Of a stretch of 6,794 bases of DNA, positions 1-5,195 are shown piece by piece. The stretch's first letter is position 1; each line of letters opens with the position of its first letter. The translations under genes and the position numbers were made by a program. The notes under the pieces are model-generated. The model saw nothing but the letters and a program-made list of their open reading frames with translations. It did not search any database and was not told where the DNA came from. This DNA comes from Campylobacterales bacterium (GTDB lineage: Bacteria; Campylobacterota; Campylobacteria; Campylobacterales; QNZT01), in the NCBI GenBank assembly GCA_026985685.1, contig JALSQA010000454.1, forward strand, positions 1 to 6,794, written 5' to 3'.

Positions 1-126
1 TTTTTGTATATCTTTCAAAGTAGCCGGCTTAGGAATATGGGCTAACGAAGTACACTTATCTTCTGAAAACCGACTTGAAAGGATAGAAGCAATATCTTCT
101 TTTGTAAGTCTTTTACTAACTGACAT
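1..126 (-). CDS. recJ: RecJ single-strand DNA exonuclease, N-terminal fragment (partial)
   Basis: An open frame runs off the left edge of the window. Read on the minus strand it begins MSVSKRLTKEDIASILSSRF and continues with a segment containing HIPKPATLKD, 42 codons in all. This matches my recollection of the N-terminus of epsilonproteobacterial RecJ, where a short helical leader precedes the DHH phosphoesterase domain; none of the catalytic DHH motifs are inside the window. RecJ degrades single-stranded DNA 5' to 3' in recombination and mismatch or base-excision repair. The ATG lies 2 bases after the pyrG stop codon and has no good Shine-Dalgarno sequence, which suggests translational coupling to pyrG. 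The pyrG-recJ order is, as I recall, common in Campylobacterota and supports the name. Identification rests on context plus a short N-terminus, so it is probable rather than proven. Confidence 0.72.
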   Translation of the reverse strand, partial: MSVSKRLTKEDIASILSSRFSEDKCTSLAHIPKPATLKDIQK

Positions 127-128
127 CG

Positions 129-1766
129 CTAATCAGTTTTATTTTGTAAAGCAGATTCGACAAAAGCAAAAATCACCTCATTTGGCTTTTTCAGTCTTGA
201 TGTAAACTCTGGGTGAAATTGCACACCTAAAAACCAGGGATGCTCTTTAAGTTCTACTACTTCTATTAAGCCATCAGATTCACCACTGATAACTAAACCA
301 TTTTTCTCATATTTTTCACGATAAAGAGGATTGGCTTCATATCTGTGACGATGGCGTTCATATATCGTTTTTTCACCATGATAAACTTTACGTAGCAATG
401 AACCAGCTTTAGTATCACATGGATAAGCACCAAGTCTTAATGTACCACCTAGCGGACTTTTGTGTGTACGAAGTTGTTTTTGCCCACTTGCATCAATAAA
501 TGCATCGATTAGGTAAATAATTGGATTTTTACACTCTGGATCAAATTCAACAGAATTTGCATCTTCAAGTTTGAGTACATTACGTGCAAACTCTACCAAT
601 GCTAGTTGCATACCCAGACATATACCCAAAAAAGGAACTTTGTTTTCACGTGCATATTTAATAGCATCTATTTTTCCTTCAACTCCTCTTTGTCCAAATC
701 CACCAGCAACTAAGATACCATCAACATCACAAAAGATTCCCTGATCACAATCACTATTGATCTGCTCACTGTCAATCCATTTGAGATTGACTTTAGTGTC
801 CAAGTGTGCTCCTACATGAACAAAAGATTCTGTTAGGGACTTATAAGACTCTTTTAATTCCAAATACTTTCCAACAAAACCAATCGTAACTTCTTTTTTT
901 GGAGCAATAACATTTTTTACCAAAGAATTCCAGTTTTCCATATCTGGAACATTTAATTTCATGTCAAGATTATCCCCAATAGGAGTTAAAATATTTTGTG
1001 ATAAAAAATTTATAGGAACTTTATAAATCGACTTTGCATCGGCTGCTTCTATAACTGAATTTTTTTCAACACCACATGAAGAAGCAAGTTTCATTTTCAT
1101 ATCTTTAGGTATAGGTGTCTCTGAGCGGCAAATGAGTATTTGGGGTGAAATACCTATACGACGTAACTCTTGAACACTATGCTGTGTAGGCTTTGTTTTT
1201 AATTCTCCTGCTGCTTTCAAATAAGGAACAAGTGTCAGATGCACATACAAAGCACGTTTACGCCCTAAATCAGAACCTAATTCACGTATAGCTTCTAAAA
1301 ATGGTAAACTCTCGATATCTCCGACTGTACCGCCTACTTCAACAATAAGAACATCATGCCCCTCACCTGCTTTGAGGATTCGCTCTTTTATTTCATTTGT
1401 GATGTGAGGAATGACTTGAATCGTTTTACCGAGGTAATCCCCACGTCTCTCTTTTTCAATAACAGAAGAATAAACTTGTCCTGTCGTAAAATTGTTTGCT
1501 TTAAAAAGATCAATATTCAAAAAACGCTCATAATGCCCGATATCCAAATCCGTCTCAGCACCATCTGCTGTCACAAAAACTTCACCATGTTCCAAAGGAC
1601 TCATAGTTCCTGGATCAACATTGATGTAAGGGTCTATTTTAAGCATACTTACATCTTTGTTTGCATGTTTTAATAGCGTAGCGATACTAGCAGATGCAAT
1701 TCCTTTACCCAAAGAACTTAAAACGCCCCCTGTTACAAATATAAATTTTGTCTCTTGTTTGCTCAT
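129..1766 (-). CDS. pyrG: CTP synthase (glutamine-hydrolysing)
   Basis: This cytoplasmic enzyme makes CTP from UTP, ATP and glutamine, the last step of de novo pyrimidine nucleotide synthesis. The 545-residue length is typical and the protein looks complete. The synthetase domain (about 1-285) shows the P-loop-like SSLGKGIAS at 17-25, the conserved KIDPYINVDPGTM at 43-55, GGTVGDIES at 145-153 and KTKPTQHS at 190-197. The class I glutamine amidotransferase domain (about 292-540) has the nucleophile elbow GICLGMQ with Cys383 and the catalytic pair His518/Glu520 in QFHPEF. The ATG is preceded by GGAA (1775-1778, complement) at 8-base spacing, and MSKQETKFIFVTGG is a normal N-terminus for the family. 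It lies 75 bases after the methyltransferase gene and 2 bases before recJ, probably in one transcript with recJ. No pyrG-type attenuator leader is visible. Confidence 0.98.
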   Translation of the reverse strand: MSKQETKFIFVTGGVLSSLGKGIASASIATLLKHANKDVSMLKIDPYINVDPGTMSPLEHGEVFVTADGAETDLDIGHYERFLNIDLFKANNFTTGQVYSSVIEKERRGDYLGKTIQVIPHITNEIKERILKAGEGHDVLIVEVGGTVGDIESLPFLEAIRELGSDLGRKRALYVHLTLVPYLKAAGELKTKPTQHSVQELRRIGISPQILICRSETPIPKDMKMKLASSCGVEKNSVIEAADAKSIYKVPINFLSQNILTPIGDNLDMKLNVPDMENWNSLVKNVIAPKKEVTIGFVGKYLELKESYKSLTESFVHVGAHLDTKVNLKWIDSEQINSDCDQGIFCDVDGILVAGGFGQRGVEGKIDAIKYARENKVPFLGICLGMQLALVEFARNVLKLEDANSVEFDPECKNPIIYLIDAFIDASGQKQLRTHKSPLGGTLRLGAYPCDTKAGSLLRKVYHGEKTIYERHRHRYEANPLYREKYEKNGLVISGESDGLIEVVELKEHPWFLGVQFHPEFTSRLKKPNEVIFAFVESALQNKTD

Positions 1767-1841
1767 GTTGTTATTTCCATTACATTTTTAAAAGATTATA
1801 GTGTAAGATCACTAATATATGGGTTAAGTAAATTCCTGGAT
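1767..1841 (-). promoter_or_regulatory. pyrG upstream region with candidate promoter and RBS
   Basis: On the minus strand a perfect TATAAT lies at 1795-1800, which would start transcription near 1788 and give a leader of about 20 bases. The ribosome binding site GGAA is at 1775-1778. No TTGACA-like -35 box is seen at the expected place, which is usual for epsilonproteobacterial sigma-70 promoters. I found no hairpin terminator for the upstream methyltransferase gene, so pyrG may also receive read-through from rnhB. The promoter call is based on the -10 match and spacing only. Confidence 0.5.
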
Positions 1842-2522
1842 TTATGCTTTTTGAAAAACCAAAATTGTTTTATCACTCTTGTCAGAAAAAAGTGAAATAT
1901 CTTTAATCTCTACCAATTTCATAGTCGTCAATGATTCAATTTCCTTAACTTCATGATAATATTGAAAAATAGTTGCTTCTTCTTTTTGGTAGCAATGATT
2001 TTGACGTGAAAAAAGTGTAAAATTTGTTTCTAATATATTTTCATCAAATGAAGCATCTATCGCTAAAAATTTTTCATCTTCATCAACATTCATACAACCA
2101 GCTGCGATATCTTCAAATCCATAAAGAGTATTTATATCACAAATAAAGGTACCATTTTCTTCTAGTTTTTCACATATATCATCTAAAAACTTTTTTAAAG
2201 AATTTTCTTGCATATAATTTAATACATCCCCCGCAGCGACAATAGCATCATATTTTTTGTCTACTTCATGAAGATAGCATTGTCTCGCATTGACTCCTGA
2301 CTTTTTAGCGATTTTAACCATTTCTAAACTTAGATCTATACCTTCTGCTTGATATTTTTTTTCTAAATGTTTTAAAAACTTTCCATTTCCACAACCTACA
2401 TCTAGTATTGTTCTAACATGATATTGTTTTAAAAGATGAAGATAATTTTTGTAAAGCATTTCATACGCTTCATAAAATCCAATCATTGGCTCAATTTTTG
2501 CATATAAATCCAAATTGTTCAT
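1842..2522 (-). CDS. Class I SAM-dependent methyltransferase, substrate unknown (YqeM-like)
   Basis: A 226-residue soluble protein with a Rossmann-type methyltransferase fold. Motif I is TILDVGCGNGKFL (38-50), the glycine-rich SAM-binding loop; EGIDLSLEM (60-68) supplies the acidic residue expected to bind the ribose; YDAIVAAGDVLNY (91-103) is the post-II/motif IV region; NGTFICDINT (123-132) is the beta-strand after motif IV. The DVLNY and FICDINT wording and the strand-rich C-terminal part (about 150-226) resemble the YqeM-like branch of small methyltransferases of unknown substrate. Nothing marks it as an rRNA, tRNA or quinone enzyme, so I give no symbol. Its ATG overlaps the rnhB stop in an ATGA junction. 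A purine-rich GGG-containing stretch (2531-2539, complement) lies about 10 bases upstream and could serve as RBS. The overlap implies coupling to rnhB, not necessarily shared function. Confidence 0.85.
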   Translation of the reverse strand: MNNLDLYAKIEPMIGFYEAYEMLYKNYLHLLKQYHVRTILDVGCGNGKFLKHLEKKYQAEGIDLSLEMVKIAKKSGVNARQCYLHEVDKKYDAIVAAGDVLNYMQENSLKKFLDDICEKLEENGTFICDINTLYGFEDIAAGCMNVDEDEKFLAIDASFDENILETNFTLFSRQNHCYQKEEATIFQYYHEVKEIESLTTMKLVEIKDISLFSDKSDKTILVFQKA

Positions 2523-3058
2523 GTATAATCTATCCCTTTTACTTTAAATGAATAACGATGTAAATCTGATCGCCCAAATTTTTGCATCACTTCTCTATGA
2601 AATTTTGTACCATAACCTTTATGTTTTTTAAAACCATATTCTGGATATTGACTATCCATTTTTACCATATAACGATCTCTGCTTACTTTTGCCAAAATAC
2701 TAGCGGCACTAACCTCAGGTACTTTTGTATCTGCTTTTATGATCGCCTGTACACCTAATATACCAAAATTTGTATTGCCATCCATAATAGTATGCCTGGG
2801 ATTAAGTTTTTGAATGATTTGTTCTATAGAGTTGGCGATCGCACGAGAAAGTCCGATCTCATCAAGCATTTTATTATCTGTAAAGACGATTTCATACTCT
2901 GCATTGTCAATAATTTGATCAAATAATAGTTCTCTTCTTTTTTCTGTTAATTTTTTAGAATCATCCAAACCATCTACTGGATTTTTCAAAATAACACCAG
3001 CTACAACCAATGGTCCAGCCAAACATCCTCTTCCTGCTTCATCAATACCACATAACAT
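2519..3058 (-). CDS. rnhB: Ribonuclease HII
   Basis: RNase HII cuts the RNA strand of RNA-DNA hybrids and starts removal of single ribonucleotides misincorporated in DNA. The protein is 179 residues, slightly short for the family but with all core motifs. GIDEAGRG (4-11) carries the metal-binding Asp6/Glu7; DDSKKL (32-37) is the usual following signature; IMDGN (91-95) gives Asp93; KADTKVPEVSAASILAKVSRDR (108-129) gives Asp110 and the conserved Ser/Lys region. The 17-residue Asp93-Asp110 spacing matches what I recall for known RNase HII enzymes. YGFKKHKGYGTKFH (141-154) and the SDLHRYSF tail (164-171) are family hallmarks. The start is set by AAGGAA (3067-3072, complement) 8 bases upstream and by the closeness of the catalytic motif to the N-terminus. 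It is the first gene of the minus-strand run and is divergent from the lipoprotein gene. Confidence 0.97.
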   Translation of the reverse strand: MLCGIDEAGRGCLAGPLVVAGVILKNPVDGLDDSKKLTEKRRELLFDQIIDNAEYEIVFTDNKMLDEIGLSRAIANSIEQIIQKLNPRHTIMDGNTNFGILGVQAIIKADTKVPEVSAASILAKVSRDRYMVKMDSQYPEYGFKKHKGYGTKFHREVMQKFGRSDLHRYSFKVKGIDYT

Positions 3059-3066
3059 GATTTATG

Positions 3067-3087
3067 TTCCTTATTTTCACAATAATA
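3067..3087 (-). promoter_or_regulatory. Candidate rnhB -10 box and Shine-Dalgarno sequence
   Basis: The minus strand carries AAGGAA at 3067-3072, 8 bases before the rnhB ATG, a good ribosome binding site. TATTAT at 3082-3087 is a plausible -10 box giving a leader of roughly 17 bases. An A/T-run region lies upstream and no -35 consensus is seen. The RBS is convincing; the promoter is tentative because the region is very AT-rich and weak matches are expected by chance. Confidence 0.4.
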
Positions 3088-3150
3088 GCTTTTTTAAAAT
3101 TTACATTACTCTTTTCTAAATTAAAATTACTTTTATGGCGATACTTTGAG

Positions 3151-3168
3151 TATAAATAATATTAAGGA
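3151..3168 (+). promoter_or_regulatory. Candidate -10 box and RBS of the lipoprotein gene
   Basis: TATAAA at 3151-3156, within the run tataaataat, is a plausible -10 element. AAGGA at 3164-3168 sits 9 bases before the ATG at 3178. The two are close, so the leader would be very short. No -35 consensus or operator palindrome is visible in the 119-base gap shared with rnhB (3059-3177). The RBS is clear; the promoter position is a guess. Confidence 0.4.
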
Positions 3169-3177
3169 CAATAAATC

Positions 3178-4017
3178 ATGAGAAATATGGATATTTCAAA
3201 ATCACTTTTTACATTTACAGTACTACTATTTTTGACAGGTTGTGGTGGCGGAGGTGGTTCAGCACCCACTCAAAATACACAAACTTCAAATAACAATGCC
3301 AGCTCTTTAACTACAGATGGAAACACACAAAATAAAGAGCAATCAACAAATACAAATGGATCAATATCCAAACTTAACACAGCTGCAAATGCACAGGATT
3401 TGACAGCATCTAAAGATGCTCTATTTGTTGCTGAGGGAGATAAAGGTGTAGAGATCTTAAAAATTGGTTATCAAGACAGGATAGAACATGAAGTAGTAGC
3501 AACAATTCCTGGTATAAATGCAAAACATGTTTCACTCTCTAACGACCAGACAAAACTTTATGTAGAAAATAATCAAGGCTTTATCAACATATTTGATATT
3601 TCAGATATCAAATCACCTAGAAAAGAGCGTATTGTGACTAAACAATCATTACAAGTTGATCCAATAACAGAAGATGGGAGATATCAATTTACACCAAAAG
3701 ATGAAAAAGGATTATATGTATATGATATAAGCAACCCATCAAACAAAAATCTTCTTGTAAAATATACAAAATCTCCTGTATATGATATCACTCTTGTAGA
3801 TCATGACACAAAAGCGATAGTAGCAACAAAATCACATGGTATAGATATCCTGAAAATAGATGACATTGATCACATCAAAGTTATTGCAAATGAATCAATT
3901 GATGGTAATGTGCTTGGTGTTTCTATAAATAAATCTTCAGGTTTACTTTTTGTTGCCAATGGCGACAAAGGAATCAAAGTTTACAATTTAAATCTATTAC
4001 TAGATTCTCTATTATAA
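3178..4017 (+). CDS. Lipoprotein with LVIVD-like beta-propeller repeats
   Basis: A 279-residue secreted lipoprotein of unknown function. A basic, hydrophobic signal peptide (1-21) ends in the lipobox LTGC, so Cys22 should be lipidated; five glycines follow (23-27), then an Asn/Ser/Thr/Gln-rich linker to about residue 63. The rest consists of about five repeats of roughly 43 residues (about 66-111, 112-155, 156-198, 199-242, 243-279). Each has a strand such as LFVAEGDKGVEILKI (82-96), GLYVYDISNPSN (178-189) or LLFVANGDKGIKVYNL (256-271). This is the LVIVD-type repeat (PF08309-like) that builds a beta-propeller. A propeller on a lipid anchor suggests an envelope binding or scaffold role, but the partner is unknown. 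There is no visible operon partner. The gene overlaps the convergent ATPase gene by 6 bases. The last repeat lacks the usual trailing segment, so a shortened C-terminus is possible. ATG at residue 4 is an alternative start. Confidence 0.82.
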   Translation: MRNMDISKSLFTFTVLLFLTGCGGGGGSAPTQNTQTSNNNASSLTTDGNTQNKEQSTNTNGSISKLNTAANAQDLTASKDALFVAEGDKGVEILKIGYQDRIEHEVVATIPGINAKHVSLSNDQTKLYVENNQGFINIFDISDIKSPRKERIVTKQSLQVDPITEDGRYQFTPKDEKGLYVYDISNPSNKNLLVKYTKSPVYDITLVDHDTKAIVATKSHGIDILKIDDIDHIKVIANESIDGNVLGVSINKSSGLLFVANGDKGIKVYNLNLLLDSLL

Positions 4018-5082
4018 TTGTAAAGCCCAGCTCCAAAATGGCATAATTTCATAAGTTATGCCATTTTTTATAAAAGAGTTTTCAAGTTCCATCGTTATAA
4101 TCTGTACTTTTTTAACTCCCAATTCTTTAAAATGATCTAAAGTACGTTCAAGCTTATTTTGTAAAAGCTGCTCCATAACAAAAGGCATAGATAAGAGTGC
4201 TGTTTGTTCTTTGGGTAAAAAAAACTCTAGCATATCAGTATAAAATATCTCATGTCCTCGTTTGTAAAGTTCTAAAAATATCATATTTTCAAAACGTTTG
4301 ATAAAATCTTTCTCAAAGCTAAGCACACCACGAATCACAAAGTCAATCAAATAAATCTTTTTTTGATTACTTTTCCTGCCATATCTTTCAACCATAAATA
4401 TCACTTCTTCGTTGCGAAGTTTTTGTGTATAAGCATAAAACTTATCTTTAGATATTTTATGCTTTTCTTTTATGACTAAAAACAGTGCAAATACAGATAC
4501 AAGTGTTCCTTGTTTAAGTGCATAATTTTTTAAAATCTCTAACTGAGTATCGTTTTCATAAAAACTAGCTAAAAGTTGTTGAAATCGTTTCACAAAAACA
4601 ATCTTTTCAGTTTGAAGCATTTCAGGAAAAGTGCCAATATTCGCATAAGTGCTAAATGTTGTATCTATATTTGTTTCTCTTTTTTCAAATGCTATAAACT
4701 CTTCAAAATCCAAAGGGTAGAGATAAACTTGCTTAAATCCTTTCAAGTGAAAATCTTTTTGATTAGTTGTGATGATTATTTGTGGACATTTTGGTAAAGT
4801 AACTGCAAAATCCAAATTTTCTAAAACCAAAAGTTTAATGGGATATTTTTGCATAAATGTCTCTAAATATTGCATAATAGATGCATCAATACGAACATCT
4901 GAAAAATCTATATATAAAAATTCTTCTTTTTTTCGTGATGCTAATAAATCTAAAATCAAATATGTTTTACCACTATGACGTGGACCTTTGAGAATAATCT
5001 TATCTTCATCTAAACTTTTTTTTCGGACATTAAAAGTGATTTTTTTCACATCTTGGGCATATAAAACTTCAAGTCTGTTCAT
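4012..5082 (-). CDS. AAA_14/DUF4143-type ATPase, function unknown
   Basis: I chose the ATG at 5082 (356 residues, MNRLEVLYAQD) because AAAGGTGAT (5089-5097, complement) lies 6 bases before it. An in-frame ATG at 5106 adds eight residues but has no RBS. Positions here use the longer form. A P-loop ATPase domain carries Walker A GPRHSGKT (41-48), a Walker B-like strand KLLVLENLD (91-99), a sensor-like IIITTNQ (110-116) and the family hallmark YPLDFEEFIAF (130-140). A helical middle (about 165-245) follows. The C-terminal region resembles DUF4143, with FENMIFLELYKRGHEIFY (272-289) and a closing IMPFWSWAL (354-362). Walker B reads LEN where family members usually have DE, and the expected acidic/lysine nuclease-like motif after residue 290 is not evident. 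There are no membrane segments. The gene is divergent from sulP. The role of such orphan ATPases is not established and I assign none. Confidence 0.78.
   Translation of the reverse strand: MNRLEVLYAQDVKKITFNVRKKSLDEDKIILKGPRHSGKTYLILDLLASRKKEEFLYIDFSDVRIDASIMQYLETFMQKYPIKLLVLENLDFAVTLPKCPQIIITTNQKDFHLKGFKQVYLYPLDFEEFIAFEKRETNIDTTFSTYANIGTFPEMLQTEKIVFVKRFQQLLASFYENDTQLEILKNYALKQGTLVSVFALFLVIKEKHKISKDKFYAYTQKLRNEEVIFMVERYGRKSNQKKIYLIDFVIRGVLSFEKDFIKRFENMIFLELYKRGHEIFYTDMLEFFLPKEQTALLSMPFVMEQLLQNKLERTLDHFKELGVKKVQIITMELENSFIKNGITYEIMPFWSWALQL
4035..4069 (+). terminator. Rho-independent terminator of the lipoprotein gene
   Basis: A perfect 12-bp inverted repeat, AAAATGGCATAA (4035-4046) and TTATGCCATTTT (4056-4067), encloses a 9-base loop. 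The right arm runs directly into a T tract (4064-4069) on the plus strand, and the hairpin begins 18 bases after the lipoprotein stop. It lies wholly inside the last codons of the convergent ATPase gene. On the minus strand the hairpin is followed by only four T before GG, so termination in that direction would be weaker and would fall before the ATPase stop codon. Confidence 0.8.
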
Positions 5083-5088
5083 TTTGAA

Positions 5089-5126
5089 ATCACCTTTAAT
5101 ATTCATTAAATAGTTGTTTTAGTATA
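5089..5126 (-). promoter_or_regulatory. Candidate promoter -10 and RBS of the ATPase gene
   Basis: On the minus strand TATACT lies at 5121-5126 and would start transcription near 5114. The Shine-Dalgarno AAAGGTGAT at 5089-5097 is a long match to the 16S rRNA 3' end and sits 6 bases before the ATG at 5082. This arrangement favours 5082 over the in-frame ATG at 5106. No -35 consensus is seen; the place where it would be overlaps the palindrome at 5132-5153. Confidence 0.55.
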
Positions 5127-5131
5127 ATCGC

Positions 5132-5153
5132 GAGTTTATTACCGTAATAACTC
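5132..5153. promoter_or_regulatory. Palindrome between divergent promoters, candidate operator
   Basis: The core TTATTAC-C-GTAATAA (5136-5150) is a perfect inverted repeat with 7-base arms around one central base. It extends to GAG...CTC on both sides if one extra T is allowed in the left arm, giving about 10-base arms. It lies between the opposed -10 candidates of the ATPase gene (5121-5126) and the SulP gene (5171-5176), where a dimeric regulator could act on both. No known consensus (Fur, CRP/FNR type) fits it, so the binding protein is unknown. AT-rich DNA produces short palindromes by chance, but this length and position make chance less likely. Confidence 0.5.
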
Positions 5154-5170
5154 AAAATTTACAATAATAC

Positions 5171-5190
5171 TATTATACACTAAACAAGGA
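5171..5190 (+). promoter_or_regulatory. Candidate -10 box and RBS of the SulP gene
   Basis: TATTAT at 5171-5176 (or the overlapping TATACA at 5174-5179) can serve as -10 element. AAGGA at 5186-5190 is the only good Shine-Dalgarno in the region and lies 5 bases before a TTG at 5196, which therefore is the best start codon. The leader would be only about 10-15 bases. Confidence 0.5.
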
Positions 5191-5195
5191 CAACT

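Noticed and set aside
1356..1673. Plus-strand open frame of 105 codons opposite pyrG.
   Set aside because: It lies wholly inside the strongly conserved pyrG sequence, has no family likeness and no credible RBS; it is an antisense shadow.
1767..1841. Possible pyrG attenuator or riboswitch leader.
   Set aside because: The gap is only 75 bases, with a probable leader near 20 bases, no stable hairpin and no repeated pyrimidine initiation motif; a simple promoter is enough.
1829..1842. Short partial inverted repeat (AAATTCCTGGATTT) just after the methyltransferase gene, considered as terminator.
   Set aside because: Arms are imperfect and leave no room for a loop, and no T tract follows on the minus strand.
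3059..3177. Divergent rnhB-lipoprotein gap searched for an operator or small RNA gene.
   Set aside because: Only A/T runs, RBS sites and weak -10 boxes were found; no palindrome, hairpin or open frame.
3591..3613. Perfect 9-base inverted repeat with 5-base loop (ATTTGATAT / ATATCAAAT) inside the lipoprotein gene.
   Set aside because: It lies mid-gene, encodes a normal FDISDIK propeller strand, has no T tract after it, and can arise from repeated Asp-Ile codons in AT-rich DNA.
4576..4978. Two short plus-strand frames (4576-4797 and 4769-4978) opposite the ATPase gene.
   Set aside because: Lysine/phenylalanine-rich low-complexity translations antisense to a gene with clear motifs; overlapping each other and without recognisable domains.
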